DNA of 64,000 nt from Halomonas sp. (GCF_029263665.1 NZ_JAJUFQ010000001.1:307875-371874); one strand, 5' to 3'; shown: positions 34,305 to 43,412, counted from the first letter of the stretch. Notes: generated from the sequence alone by a model not told the origin. A program made the numbers and translations.

Positions 34305-34366
34305 AAGGAGTTATAAAAGCAACGTCCGCATACGGACGCGCCCGCGCAGGACGCACGGGCGCAAGT

Positions 34367-34395
34367 ATTCTATAGGAGCGACCCTATTGGGGCAA
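34367..34395 (-). promoter_or_regulatory. Sigma70-type promoter of the rpsF operon
   Basis: On the minus strand TTGCCC and TAGAAT are separated by 17 bases; the -35 element overlaps the last codons of rlmB. The expected leader of about 120 bases contains two GC-rich hairpins (34323-34338 and 34338-34362) and the candidate S6:S18 site. Confidence 0.65.
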
Positions 34396-35190
34396 GCGCT
34401 GCCGCACCGCCTCGAACAAGCAGATGCCTGTAGCAACCGACACGTTCAGGCTCGACACCTGCCCCGCCATAGGCAGCTTGACCAGAGTGTCACAGGCCTC
34501 GCGGGTCAAACGCCGCATGCCCTTGCCCTCGGCTCCCATGACCAGCGCCGTAGGTCCACTGAAATCCGCCTCGAACAGACTGCTTTCGGCCTCACCGGCG
34601 GTCCCTGTGATCCATATCCCCATGTCCTTGAGCTTGGCCAGCGCACGCGCCAGATTGGTTACCTGATAGACAGGAACACTCTCGGCCGCCCCACAGGCCA
34701 CTTTTCGCACCGTGGCATTCAAGGGAGCGGCGCGGTCCTTGGGCACAATGACACCATGCACACCAGCGGCATCAGCGCTACGCAGGCATGCCCCAACGTT
34801 ATGCACATCGGTGACACCATCAAGGATCAACAACAATGGGGGCGTGTCACGCTTCCAGGCCTTGAGCTGATGCCAGAGGACTTCTTCGCTTTCCGGCACC
34901 AACGGGGGAACGAAAGCCACCACCCCTTGATGAGATGCCCCCTGAGACAGGCGGTCCAGCTCATCCCGGGGGACATGACGTATTCGCGCCCCCCGGGAAC
35001 GAACCGTATCGATCAAGTCCGCCAGACGACGCTCTGCGTCACCATCCTGCACCCACACCTCACGCGGAGACTCTCCGCGTTCGATGAGAGCACGCACTGC
35101 ATGTACGCCAAATACACTGTCAAGCCCACCGGGCGTTGCCGGAGAAGTGCTTCGACGACGCTGCTGTTGACGTTTGTTACTGTTGGCCAC
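34384..35190 (-). CDS. rlmB: 23S rRNA Gm2251 2'-O-methyltransferase RlmB
   Basis: RlmB methylates the ribose of G2251 in the peptidyl-transferase P loop. The 268-residue SPOUT protein has a short basic N-terminus (NKRQQQRRR), the substrate-binding domain beginning FGVHAVRALIERG, and the knot motifs LDGVTDVHNVGACLRSADAAG, MGAEGKGMRRL and LNVSVATGICLFEA. The start codon is GTG at 35190 with AGAGG upstream, 5 bases after rnr. The rlmB-rnr pair is a common gammaproteobacterial arrangement. Confidence 0.96.
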   Translation of the reverse strand: MANSNKRQQQRRRSTSPATPGGLDSVFGVHAVRALIERGESPREVWVQDGDAERRLADLIDTVRSRGARIRHVPRDELDRLSQGASHQGVVAFVPPLVPESEEVLWHQLKAWKRDTPPLLLILDGVTDVHNVGACLRSADAAGVHGVIVPKDRAAPLNATVRKVACGAAESVPVYQVTNLARALAKLKDMGIWITGTAGEAESSLFEADFSGPTALVMGAEGKGMRRLTREACDTLVKLPMAGQVSSLNVSVATGICLFEAVRQRLPQ

Positions 35191-35195
35191 GGCCT

Positions 35196-37691
35196 CTACC
35201 TCTTGCTACGACGCGACCGCCGCCGGCGTGTTTTCTTTTCAGTACCGCTCTTGGCGGCTTTATCGGCATCACTCTGGGCTGTTTTACCCACCCCACTCTG
35301 GGCTGTTTTATCCGCCCCGCTCTGGGCAGCTTTCCCTCGGCGTGACTTGCTGGGCCTGGAGGATTTCGCGGGTGCGCTCGACTTGCTATTGCCATCCGCT
35401 ACCGTTGCCTCTGAGCCACGGCGCTTACGAGGCTTGCGCCTAGGGCGAGGTTGGCCATCGGTCAGCTCAAAGTCGATCTTGCGCTCGTCCAGATCGACCC
35501 GCGCCACCTGCACCGTCACGCCATCTCCAAGACGGTAACTGATCCCGGTACGTTCTCCCTTGAGGCGATGCTTCTCCGGCTCGTAATGGTAATAATCCGA
35601 AGGCAACGAGGTAACGTGCACCAGTCCTTCAACATAGACCTCGTCAAGGCGCACGAAGATACCGAACTGGGTGACAGAGGCAATGGTGCCGTCATAGACC
35701 TCACCAAGCTTGTCGGACATGAACTCGCACTTGAGCCAGCCTTCCACATCGCGCGTGGCATCGTCAGCACGGCGCTCTGTCATCGAACAGTGCTCTCCCA
35801 GTTCCAGCATCTGCTCGAAGGTGTAGGGGCACCACGTGCTTGGCGGCTCCACAGGAGCCCCATCGACACGCAGTACCGTACTGGTCTGGCGTGGCCCTCG
35901 AATGACCGAACGAATGGCGCGGTGGACCAGTAGATCCGGATAGCGACGGATCGGCGAAGTGAAGTGGGCATAGGCCGGATATGCCAGGCCGAAGTGGCCT
36001 TCATTGTGCGGTGAATACACCGCCTGACTCATGGAACGCAGCATCACCGTCTGAATGATATCCGCGTCTTCACGATCCTTGATGGCCTCGGCCAGGTCAC
36101 GATAATCCTGGGGCGAAGGATCATCCCCTCCGCCAAGCGACATACCGATTTCATTGAGAAACAGGCGTAACTTGTCCAGGCGCTCAGCACTCGGCCCCTC
36201 ATGAATACGATACAGCGCTGGCAGGTCGTGCTTGTCGAGGAAACGCGCCGTCGCCACGTTGGCCGCAAGCATGCACTCCTCAATGATCTTGTGGGCGTCA
36301 TTGCGTGAGCGCGGCACGATCTTTTCGATCTTGCGCTCCTCATTGAAGAGGATCGCCGTCTCGGTGGTCTCGAAGTCGATGGCTCCACGCTCGGTACGCG
36401 CCTGGCGCAGCAGCTTGTACAGACTGTAGAGATTCTTCAGCGATGGCACCAGAGCCTTGTACTCCCGGCGCAACGCTTCACCTTCCTCGCCTTCATCCTG
36501 CAGGATGGCCGCCACCTTGTTATAGGTCAGGCGCGCATGAGAGCGGAACACCGCCTCATAAAAACGATAGCGACTGATATTGCCACTCTTGGAAATATTC
36601 AGCTCGCAGACCATGGCCAGGCGGTCCACTCCCGGATTAAGGGAACATAGACCATTTGACAGCAGCTCCGGCAACATCGGCACTACCTGCCCTGGGAAGT
36701 AAACCGAGTTGCCCCTGGCGATGGCTTCCTCGTCGAGAGGACTCCCCGAACGCACATAGTGAGAAACATCGGCGATAGCCACCAATAGTTTCCAGCTGCC
36801 AGAACGTGTCTTGTATGCGCAGACCGCATCATCGAAGTCCTTGGCGGTCTCGTCATCGATCGTCACCAGAGGCTTGTCACGCAGATCCACACGATGCAAC
36901 TTGTCTTGTTCGGCCACTTCCGCAGACATGGAAGCGATCTGGTCCATGACTTCCGGAGGAAACTCTGCAGGAATCTCGTAGCTGCGCAGGGCAATATCGA
37001 TTTCCATGCCGGGATCCATACGCTCGCCGAGCACCTCGATGACTTCACCTACCGGTTGTACTCGGGTGTCAGGCTGCTTGACGATACGTGCGGAGACCAC
37101 CTGGCCATCGCGCGCCCCACCACAGGCACTATGAGGGATAATGACTTCCTGGGTGATGCGCAGGTTCTCGGGGATCAGCACGCCGAATTCGGAGGTATTC
37201 TCTCGATACACACCCACGATCGTCTGGGTGTTACGAGCCAGAACTTCTACTACGGTGGCCTCATCACGTCCTCGGCGATCCCGACCACTGACGCGTACCA
37301 GCACATGGTCACCATGGAATACCCGGCGCATCTGGCGCGGTGGCATCACCAGGTCAGGTTTCTTGCCATCGTCACGAAGCAGAAAGCCAAAACCATCACG
37401 ATGGCCCAGCACCTTGCCCTTGATCAGGTCGAGCTTGTCGATCAGCGCATAGGCGCCCCGACGATTGCGCAGCACTTGACCATCACGCTCCATGGCGGCG
37501 AGCCGTCGACGTACGGCTTCACGCAGATCCTCATCATCCAGCCCCAGTAAATCACTCATGGCCTCGTGAGTGATCGGCTTGCCGATATCCTCAAGACGGC
37601 CAAGGAGATATTCACGGGAAGGGGCGGGTTTATCGTACTTGTGAGCTTCGCGGCTGGCATAGGAGTCGCTGTCTAGCGTCCAGTGAGTCAT
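35196..37691 (-). CDS. rnr: Ribonuclease R
   Basis: RNase R is a processive 3'-5' exoribonuclease able to degrade structured RNA. The 831-residue protein has an N-terminal helix-turn-helix and cold-shock domains, the RNB catalytic core with the Asp cluster in TIDDETAKDFDDAVCAY near residue 285, and a C-terminal S1 domain (GEVYDGTIASVTQFGIFVRL). The tail after about residue 745 is lysine/arginine-rich and contains four degenerate octapeptides of the type KTAQSGAD before the final RRRRSRRSKR. The tail in E. coli affects helicase activity and stability; the repeat here is unusual. It has its own promoter. Confidence 0.97.
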   Translation of the reverse strand: MTHWTLDSDSYASREAHKYDKPAPSREYLLGRLEDIGKPITHEAMSDLLGLDDEDLREAVRRRLAAMERDGQVLRNRRGAYALIDKLDLIKGKVLGHRDGFGFLLRDDGKKPDLVMPPRQMRRVFHGDHVLVRVSGRDRRGRDEATVVEVLARNTQTIVGVYRENTSEFGVLIPENLRITQEVIIPHSACGGARDGQVVSARIVKQPDTRVQPVGEVIEVLGERMDPGMEIDIALRSYEIPAEFPPEVMDQIASMSAEVAEQDKLHRVDLRDKPLVTIDDETAKDFDDAVCAYKTRSGSWKLLVAIADVSHYVRSGSPLDEEAIARGNSVYFPGQVVPMLPELLSNGLCSLNPGVDRLAMVCELNISKSGNISRYRFYEAVFRSHARLTYNKVAAILQDEGEEGEALRREYKALVPSLKNLYSLYKLLRQARTERGAIDFETTETAILFNEERKIEKIVPRSRNDAHKIIEECMLAANVATARFLDKHDLPALYRIHEGPSAERLDKLRLFLNEIGMSLGGGDDPSPQDYRDLAEAIKDREDADIIQTVMLRSMSQAVYSPHNEGHFGLAYPAYAHFTSPIRRYPDLLVHRAIRSVIRGPRQTSTVLRVDGAPVEPPSTWCPYTFEQMLELGEHCSMTERRADDATRDVEGWLKCEFMSDKLGEVYDGTIASVTQFGIFVRLDEVYVEGLVHVTSLPSDYYHYEPEKHRLKGERTGISYRLGDGVTVQVARVDLDERKIDFELTDGQPRPRRKPRKRRGSEATVADGNSKSSAPAKSSRPSKSRRGKAAQSGADKTAQSGVGKTAQSDADKAAKSGTEKKTRRRRSRRSKR

Positions 37692-37786
37692 GCGGCGGGC
37701 ATCCTTGACGGTGTCGGAGATGAGAACCAGGCGCCGGCACCCTGGCGCGCGAGTATCTTTTCATTCATTTCATTGATCATGGGCGC

Positions 37787-37815
37787 AGTATAGCGCTGGC
37801 TGCAGACACACCCAA
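37787..37815 (-). promoter_or_regulatory. Sigma70-type promoter of rnr-rlmB
   Basis: On the minus strand TTGGGT and TATACT are separated by 17 bases. The start point would give an mRNA leader of about 90 bases before the rnr ATG. Confidence 0.6.
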
Positions 37816-37891
37816 CTATCGACGACCTTTATTCACTGGATAATGTGAAATGAAGGACCTGAAAAATCTTGCCGAAACTCGCGACAAGGGC

Positions 37892-37919
37892 TTGCATTGT
37901 GCCGAAGATTCGGTAACAT
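37892..37919 (+). promoter_or_regulatory. Promoter of the tRNA-Leu array
   Basis: TTGCAT and TAACAT are separated by 16 bases, and the -10 is followed by a GC-rich discriminator (ACGCGCC) as is usual for stringently controlled stable-RNA promoters. The first tRNA begins 12 bases after the -10. Confidence 0.6.
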
Positions 37920-37930
37920 ACGCGCCACTT

Positions 37931-38017
37931 GCCCAGATGGCGGAATTGGTAGACGCGCTAGCTTCAGGTGCTAGTGTCCTTACGGACGTGGAGGTTCAAG
38001 TCCTCTTCTGGGCACCA
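37931..38017 (+). tRNA. tRNA-Leu (CAG), first copy
   Basis: This is an 87-nt class II tRNA with encoded CCA. The acceptor is GCCCAGA with TCTGGGC, the anticodon stem CTAGC/GCTAG encloses TTCAGGT, giving anticodon CAG for CUG codons, and a long variable arm follows. It differs from the next two copies in a compensatory acceptor pair (A-T instead of G-C at the seventh pair). Confidence 0.97.
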
Positions 38018-38091
38018 TGGATTCTTCGGAATCACGGCGATACACTATCGCCATGCTCTTTATCAGCATAGATTTCAGCATTGCCGTGTTC

Positions 38092-38178
38092 GCCCAGGTG
38101 GCGGAATTGGTAGACGCGCTAGCTTCAGGTGCTAGTGTCCTTACGGACGTGGAGGTTCAAGTCCTCTCCTGGGCACCA
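38092..38178 (+). tRNA. tRNA-Leu (CAG), second copy
   Basis: This 87-nt class II tRNA has anticodon CAG, encoded CCA and acceptor GCCCAGG/CCTGGGC. The 74-bp spacer before it holds a small hairpin (GGCGATA/TATCGCC) and no promoter was recognised, so it is probably processed from the same transcript as copy one. Confidence 0.97.
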
Positions 38179-38271
38179 AACTCTCGTTGACACGGGAGAC
38201 GACCACGGATAGCGATGCTGACTGATGTTGATATAGCAGATTGTTGATATGACAGATGCAAGTCATGACAG

Positions 38272-38358
38272 GCCCAGGTGGCGGAATTGGTAGACGCGCT
38301 AGCTTCAGGTGCTAGTGTCCTTATGGACGTGGAGGTTCAAGTCCTCTCCTGGGCACCA
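38272..38358 (+). tRNA. tRNA-Leu (CAG), third copy
   Basis: This 87-nt tRNA is identical to the second copy except for one base in the variable arm (TTATGGAC instead of TTACGGAC). A terminator follows 62 bases downstream. Three copies of the CUG-decoding tRNA fit the frequent CTG leucine codons in the window. Confidence 0.97.
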
Positions 38359-38419
38359 TTTCCTGTCATGAGAAGAAGAGCCAATAGCAATTCCAGCAGC
38401 ATCCAGCGACAAAGAGACC

Positions 38420-38443
38420 ACCGCGCATTGACGCGGTTTTTTT
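38420..38443 (+). terminator. Rho-independent terminator of the tRNA-Leu array
   Basis: ACCGCG and CGCGGT form a stem with a 6-base loop, and the right arm runs into a 7-T tract. Confidence 0.9.
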
Positions 38444-38571
38444 GTGTCTGAAAAAGCCATTTCTGTCCCCTTCTTTCAATCACTCCCGAATATCATCCAC
38501 ACGAATGCCTCGCCCGGTTTCGTACCGCACACCGCCGTGATAGTCACTCTCAAACAGTTATCAGAAGTTCT

Positions 38572-39432
38572 TCAGAAACGTGATGGCAACGTTGCCACCT
38601 TCGACAATTCCCAGTCACCCACCCCTGCCGATGCCTCCCAGGCAGCCTCCTGGTTTTCCGGCAACCCTGGCAGAAAGTTGAGACCAGTGCGCGCCTCCAC
38701 TTCATCAATACTGACCAGATAGTCCTTCAACGACTCATCCCCCCTCACATCCTGAGGCATGATGAAGGCAACCGCCAGCGGCGTATCTCCGGGCACGACA
38801 ATGATCTTGTAGAAGGCTTCGGGCACTTCCACGAACCCCACCCGATCCAGCAAGCTGTTCAAGCTCAATGGCGCATAGACAGGACCTGTAATGACCTGCA
38901 ACCTGCCAAAGCGAGGCAGGAAGTGATCCATCACCACGGCCTCCAGGCGTTGCCACAACTGACGATTCAAGTTGGGCTTCTGTGGCAGCATGTTGCTCAT
39001 CAAGAAGCTATCATCCTGAGCACTCTCGCCCCCCGTCACCGCCATCGCATAGTTGGGAGCCAGATGCCCCCGATCATATCCACTACCCGAATAGCTATCG
39101 GTAGTGACCGGCCATAATGTCCGCCAGTCACGACGGAACTCAGGGCGAGGCCCGATGCTGGTATTGCCGTCCTCAGTGAGCATATAGCTCGACCAAAGGG
39201 CGCCAACACGGATATCCGACCAACCAACCAGATAACCATGGTTACGCAGACCACGTGTAAAGGTAAGCGGGTTCGGTTGCTGCCATTCCGTTACCCCCAT
39301 CCAGCTCATGCGCTCACGATAGCCCTGCTCTGTGGTATGCCACACCGCAGCACCAGCCACCACCATGATCAGACATGCGAAAAAGTTACGTGGTCGCGGC
39401 AGGGCACGAGACAGGGAAAGATCCAAATTCAT
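38572..39432 (-). CDS. DNA/RNA non-specific endonuclease, exported or membrane-anchored
   Basis: The 286-residue protein belongs to the Serratia-type nuclease family (beta-beta-alpha metal nucleases). The catalytic block is YDRGHLAPNYAM near residue 120, with the general-base His, followed by the QKPNLNRQLW segment where the metal-binding Asn lies. Residues 16-30 (FFACLIMVVAGAAVW) form a hydrophobic segment acting as signal or anchor, so the enzyme works outside the cytosol, probably in nutrient scavenging. The ribosome binding site is weak. It converges on the tRNA-Leu array. No immunity gene adjoins it, so a toxin role is unlikely. Confidence 0.88.
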   Translation of the reverse strand: MNLDLSLSRALPRPRNFFACLIMVVAGAAVWHTTEQGYRERMSWMGVTEWQQPNPLTFTRGLRNHGYLVGWSDIRVGALWSSYMLTEDGNTSIGPRPEFRRDWRTLWPVTTDSYSGSGYDRGHLAPNYAMAVTGGESAQDDSFLMSNMLPQKPNLNRQLWQRLEAVVMDHFLPRFGRLQVITGPVYAPLSLNSLLDRVGFVEVPEAFYKIIVVPGDTPLAVAFIMPQDVRGDESLKDYLVSIDEVEARTGLNFLPGLPENQEAAWEASAGVGDWELSKVATLPSRF

Positions 39433-39479
39433 ACGTGAGACACTCTCAACCTCAAAACGCCGACGGTTTCATGAGACCG

Positions 39480-39530
39480 TGCTGCTTTCAAAACATGCTG
39501 CCTTCAAAAACATGCTGATTTCAAAAAGCA
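39480..39530. repeat. Three imperfect 16-18-bp tandem repeats
   Basis: Units at 39480, 39496 and 39513 follow TGCTGMTTTCAAAAACA with small indels; a weaker fourth (GCAATGATTTCAAAG) follows. They lie in the 251-bp gap upstream of the nuclease gene, where its promoter should be. A near-palindrome (ACGGTTTC/GAGACCGT) precedes them. Confidence 0.8.
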
Positions 39531-39584
39531 GCAATGATTTCAAAGTGCTAGCAGATGCGCATGTAGCATCTCACAAAATAGCAC

Positions 39585-39621
39585 GCCCCGGAAAACCTCT
39601 GGCGAAGAAGGCTTTCGGGGC
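39585..39621 (-). terminator. Possible terminator of the AsnC-type gene
   Basis: GCCCCG and CGGGGC form the base of an imperfect hairpin, extended by AAA/TTT after a bulge. On the minus strand it is followed by a short T-run (CTATTTT). It lies about 60 bases past the stop at 39684. Confidence 0.45.
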
Positions 39622-39683
39622 AGCAAGAAAATTTCTCAGATAGAGAAGGCCTGGACCACACTCCGTATCGCCAGGCATAGACA

Positions 39684-39959
39684 TCACCAGCCCAGAGAAA
39701 ACATGGTCTCCAGATCATGGCGGGAATGCACCTGCATGGCATTGAGCGTTTCAGTATCCGCGATTCCGTCCACAGCATTGAGACGCTCAGTCACCAGCTC
39801 GGCAAGCGTCTCGAAGTCCCGGGTACGAGCAATCGCAACCAAGTCATAGCGACCGCAGGTGGAGTAGACCTCACTGATACCTTCAACCTCAGCCAGACGC
39901 TCAGCAACCGCCTTGACCTGCCCCTTTTCGGTATTAATCAGAATTACTGCATTCTGCAT
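39684..39959 (-). CDS. Stand-alone AsnC/Lrp ligand-binding (RAM) domain protein
   Basis: The 91-residue protein matches only the C-terminal effector domain of Lrp/AsnC regulators: MQNAVILINTEKGQVKAVAERL at the start and the RYDLVAIARTRDFETLAELV block. The DNA-binding helix-turn-helix is absent. Such proteins form ring oligomers and bind amino acids or modulate full-length Lrp proteins. The ATG at 39959 has AGGAG 7 bases upstream, so this is the natural length and not a truncation product. It is monocistronic and divergent from the HiPIP gene. The ligand is unknown. Confidence 0.87.
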   Translation of the reverse strand: MQNAVILINTEKGQVKAVAERLAEVEGISEVYSTCGRYDLVAIARTRDFETLAELVTERLNAVDGIADTETLNAMQVHSRHDLETMFSLGW

Positions 39960-40192
39960 GACCGCACTCCTGTCGGCTGACGCACCACCATCGATCCACC
40001 GCGATAATGGCATAGGGTTATCATCGCCAATGAGTATATCAGCGTCCCTCTCCCGCAGGCATCAACAGTGAAATTTCGTGCATGCCGCCACTCTGGTACG
40101 ACGCAATACGGTATGATCTAGGCAAAAGGCGTCGCCAAGAACGCAGCAACAGAATCCAGAAAATGCTGGAGATGGATGAGGAGAACCTGGAC

Positions 40193-40501
40193 ATGCCATC
40201 AATTACTCGTCGCGAGTTCATCCGCCATGGGCTGCTCGCCATCACAGCGCTTCCCCTGGGGGCAGGAATACTATCGAGTCGTGCCCTTGCCGCAGACCTG
40301 CCGCTGCTGGACCCTGGCAGTCCACAGGCTCAAGCACTGGGCTATGTCGACAAGGCCAGCAAGGCTCGTGGTCACGATGCCTGGAAAAAAGATCGCACCT
40401 GCGCCAACTGCATGTTCTTCGACGCAGATAGCGCAGGTTGCCAGCTATTCCCGCAGAACAGGGTGGCTTCAGAAGGCTGGTGCCAGGCCTGGAACGGTTA
40501 A
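40193..40501 (+). CDS. High-potential iron-sulfur protein (HiPIP), Tat-exported
   Basis: HiPIPs are small periplasmic electron carriers with a 4Fe-4S cluster cycling between +3 and +2, feeding oxidases or reaction centres. The 102-residue precursor has a twin-arginine signal (TRREFIRHGLLAITALPLGAG) cut after about residue 33 (ALA). The mature part has four cysteines in the HiPIP spacing: CANC, then AGC, then GWC near the end. GAGGAG lies 9 bases before the ATG at 40193; a longer frame upstream would bury the Tat signal. A cbb3 oxidase lies 9 kb away and is a plausible electron acceptor, by inference. Confidence 0.93.
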   Translation: MPSITRREFIRHGLLAITALPLGAGILSSRALAADLPLLDPGSPQAQALGYVDKASKARGHDAWKKDRTCANCMFFDADSAGCQLFPQNRVASEGWCQAWNG

Positions 40502-40511
40502 TACCTTCTCG

Positions 40512-42077
40512 TCACTGGCCCTCGTCTGCATCTCGCAGTGGCCAGTGATAACTGCGTACCACCTCGTTACCTTCCATGGACTCAAGCCGCACCGGAAATC
40601 CCCACAGCTGGTGAAGGTGACGCATCACAGGGTAGACACTGCGTGCCAAAGGACGACGGTGATCCTGAACATGCCGCAGCGTCAGAGAGCGATCACCGCG
40701 AATATCAGCCTCATAGACCTGGATATTGGGCTCCCTCACTGACAGGGCATATTGGGCAGAGAGCCCATCGCGAATCCGACGATAACCGCGCTCATTATGA
40801 ATTGCGGACACCTCCAGCATTTCCTCTTGATCGTCATCAATGACCTGGAACAGCTTGAGATCGCGAATCACCTTGGGTGACAGGAACTGCTGGATGAAAG
40901 ACTCGTCCTTGAAATTTCGCATGGCAAAGTTCAACGTCTCGCGCCAATCACTTCCTGCAATGTCAGGAAACCACTCCCGGTCCTCATCACTGGGAGTCTC
41001 GCAGATACGACGCAGATCCGAGTAAATGGCAAAACCCAGCGTGTAAGGGTTGATGCCATTGAAGTAAGGACTCTCGAAAGAAGGCTGACTGACAACGGCT
41101 GTATGGGACTGCAAAAACTCCAGCATCAGCCCTTCATCCACTGCTCCATCTTCGTAAAGACGGTTCATCAATGTGTAGTGCCAGAAGGTCGCCCAGCCCT
41201 CATTCATTACCTGGGTCTGGCGCTGCGGATAGAAGTATTGTGCCAACTTGCGGACGATACGCACCACCTCCCGCTGCCATGGCGCCAGCAGAGGTGCATT
41301 CTTTTCAATGAAATAAAGCAGGTTTTCCTGAGGTTCGGGCGGATAGCGCCGACCATCATGCAGACCGAGAGGATCATCATCAGAAACATCGGGTGCTGCA
41401 GCTCCCCCCAACTCCGGGCCAGGAATCGTGCGCCATAATGTATTGACCTGAGTCTGCAGATAGGCCTCTCGTTCTTCCTGGCGGCGCGCCTCTTCCTCCG
41501 GCGATATCGGAGATGGTCGCTTGTAGCGATCAACCCCATAATTCTGTAGTGCATGACAGGCATCCAATAGTTGCTCCACCGCCTGCACACCATGACGCTC
41601 CTCACACTGACTCAGATACTTCCGAGCAAACACCAGATAATCGACAATCGATGAGGCATCCGTCCAAGTACGAAACAGATAGTTCCCCTTGAAGAAGGAA
41701 TTATGGCCATAACATGCATGCGCCATGACCAGGACCTGCATCATCAGGGTGTTTTCTTCCATCAGATAAGCAATACAAGGGTCCGAGTTGATCACCAGCT
41801 CATAGGCCAACCCCATCTGACCTCGCCTGTATGCCTGCTCCACAGCAAGAAACTGCTTGCCGAATGACCAGTGATGATAACCGACCGGCATACCAACACT
41901 GGCATAGGCATCCATCATCTGCTCAGTGGTGATGACCTCGATCTGATTGGGATAGGTGTCGAGTCGATATTCATCGGCAAGACGAGCAATCTCGGCTTCA
42001 TATTCAGAAAGAACATCGAAGCTCCAGTCAGAGCCCGTAGCAATGGGCTTGGCACGACGTTTGGCGACCTTGCTCAT
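40512..42077 (-). CDS. SpoVR family protein
   Basis: This 521-residue protein is the gammaproteobacterial SpoVR-like (YcgB type) protein. It is mostly helical, and the conserved blocks include HWSFGKQF, ACYGHNSFFKGNYLF near residue 122, MNEGWATFWHY near residue 292 and INPYTLGFAIYSDL. The histidine-rich conserved core suggests metal binding, but no activity has been established for the family as far as I know. It is the last gene of the prkA-yeaH-spoVR cluster, with GGAG before the ATG. The cluster is conserved and linked to stationary phase and nitrogen stress in enterics. Confidence 0.94.
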   Translation of the reverse strand: MSKVAKRRAKPIATGSDWSFDVLSEYEAEIARLADEYRLDTYPNQIEVITTEQMMDAYASVGMPVGYHHWSFGKQFLAVEQAYRRGQMGLAYELVINSDPCIAYLMEENTLMMQVLVMAHACYGHNSFFKGNYLFRTWTDASSIVDYLVFARKYLSQCEERHGVQAVEQLLDACHALQNYGVDRYKRPSPISPEEEARRQEEREAYLQTQVNTLWRTIPGPELGGAAAPDVSDDDPLGLHDGRRYPPEPQENLLYFIEKNAPLLAPWQREVVRIVRKLAQYFYPQRQTQVMNEGWATFWHYTLMNRLYEDGAVDEGLMLEFLQSHTAVVSQPSFESPYFNGINPYTLGFAIYSDLRRICETPSDEDREWFPDIAGSDWRETLNFAMRNFKDESFIQQFLSPKVIRDLKLFQVIDDDQEEMLEVSAIHNERGYRRIRDGLSAQYALSVREPNIQVYEADIRGDRSLTLRHVQDHRRPLARSVYPVMRHLHQLWGFPVRLESMEGNEVVRSYHWPLRDADEGQ

Positions 42078-42125
42078 GGGGCTATTCTCCTGTGATCCCG
42101 AACCTCATCCTTGGCAACAAGCACA

Positions 42126-43412
42126 TCAGCTCTCGGCACGGCGCTTGAACAGTTCCCTGAACACCGGATAGATATCGCCTGGCTCAATGATCTGGCGCAT
42201 GGCGAAACGCTCTGGGTAGGCTGCTTCAACCCGCTCATATTCTTCCCACAGCGCCTGGTGGGCATGAGGGGTAATCTCCACGTAGGTGAAGTACTGTAGA
42301 CGCGCCATCAGCGAACCCATCAGCAGCTCACGACAGTTGACCGAATCATCGTCCCAGTTATCACCATCCGACGCCTGGGCCACATAGAGGTTCCACTGCG
42401 CAGGCGGGTAGCGTTTGGCAATGATCTCGTCAACCAACGTCAGGGCGCTGGATACGATGGTGCCCCCCGTCTCACGTGAATAGAAGAATTCTTCTTCATC
42501 GACCTCTTTGGCAGCCGTGTGATGGCGCACGAAAACCAGTTCGACCCGCTCGTAGCTGCGTTCCAGAAACAGGTACAACAGAAGGAAGAAACGCTTGGCG
42601 ATGTCCTTGTGAGCCTGTGTCATGGATCCGGATACATCCATGACACAAAACATGACAGCCTTGCTGGATGGCTGGGGCTGATTGACCAGATGGTTGTAGC
42701 GCAGGTCATAAGTATCAATGAAAGGCACTGACTCCAGGCGTTTCTGCAGATGCTCGATCTCATCCTTGAGCTCCTGGATACGAGCCGGATTACGCAACAC
42801 CGGATCCTTGCGCTCCTCCTCGGACAAGGCCTCCTGAGCTTCGCGCAAGGCACGCCGGATGGGGGCACGCATCGCTATACGCCGGGCATGCGCCTCACGC
42901 ATGGAACGGACAATGTTGATACGCGCAGGCACCCCATCACGGGATACTCCCGCACGCACAGGCCGCACTTCCTCGAGATCTACCAAAGGCTTGCGCTCCA
43001 GGTGTGGCAGCTCAAGACCATCGAAAACAAACTCGAGGAACTCTTCTCTCGTCAGGGTAAAGGCAAACTCATCCATGCCTTCTCCCTGATTGGAAGCGCC
43101 ACCTTCTCCGCTACCCCCTCCACCACCGCCTCCGCCCCCCGGGCGGCGCAGCTTGTCACCTTCCTGAAATTCACGGTTGCCCGGAGCAACGATCGAACGC
43201 TGCCCTCCCGATCCATGCTGGAAGACCGGTTCGGAAATATCTCGGGTGGGAATCGATACTTTCTCACCACGCTCCATGTCGGTGATGGAGCGGCGATTGA
43301 CCGCCTCTTCGACGGAACGCTTGATATGAGTGCGGTAGCGGTCAAGAAACCGCTGGCGGTTCACCGCACTCTTGTTCTTGGCATTAGCCCGACGATCGAT
43401 GAAGTAGGTCAT
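42126..43412 (-). CDS. yeaH: YeaH/YhbH family protein (DUF444), von Willebrand A-like
   Basis: This 428-residue soluble protein is a partner of the PrkA kinase. After a basic helical N-terminus there is a run of nine glycines (residues 92-100) and then a domain with [10 protein letters not shown], whose D259, S261 and S263 form the start of a metal-ion-dependent adhesion site. The ATG at 43412 has AGGAGG just upstream. It lies between prkA and spoVR on one strand. In E. coli yeaG-yeaH are coexpressed under starvation. Biochemical role is unknown. Confidence 0.92.
   Translation of the reverse strand: MTYFIDRRANAKNKSAVNRQRFLDRYRTHIKRSVEEAVNRRSITDMERGEKVSIPTRDISEPVFQHGSGGQRSIVAPGNREFQEGDKLRRPGGGGGGGGGSGEGGASNQGEGMDEFAFTLTREEFLEFVFDGLELPHLERKPLVDLEEVRPVRAGVSRDGVPARINIVRSMREAHARRIAMRAPIRRALREAQEALSEEERKDPVLRNPARIQELKDEIEHLQKRLESVPFIDTYDLRYNHLVNQPQPSSKAVMFCVMDVSGSMTQAHKDIAKRFFLLLYLFLERSYERVELVFVRHHTAAKEVDEEEFFYSRETGGTIVSSALTLVDEIIAKRYPPAQWNLYVAQASDGDNWDDDSVNCRELLMGSLMARLQYFTYVEITPHAHQALWEEYERVEAAYPERFAMRQIIEPGDIYPVFRELFKRRAES

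Noticed and set aside
37850..38071. A 73-codon plus-strand frame across the first tRNA-Leu
   Set aside because: It reads through a tRNA gene and its promoter; the tRNA explains the sequence.
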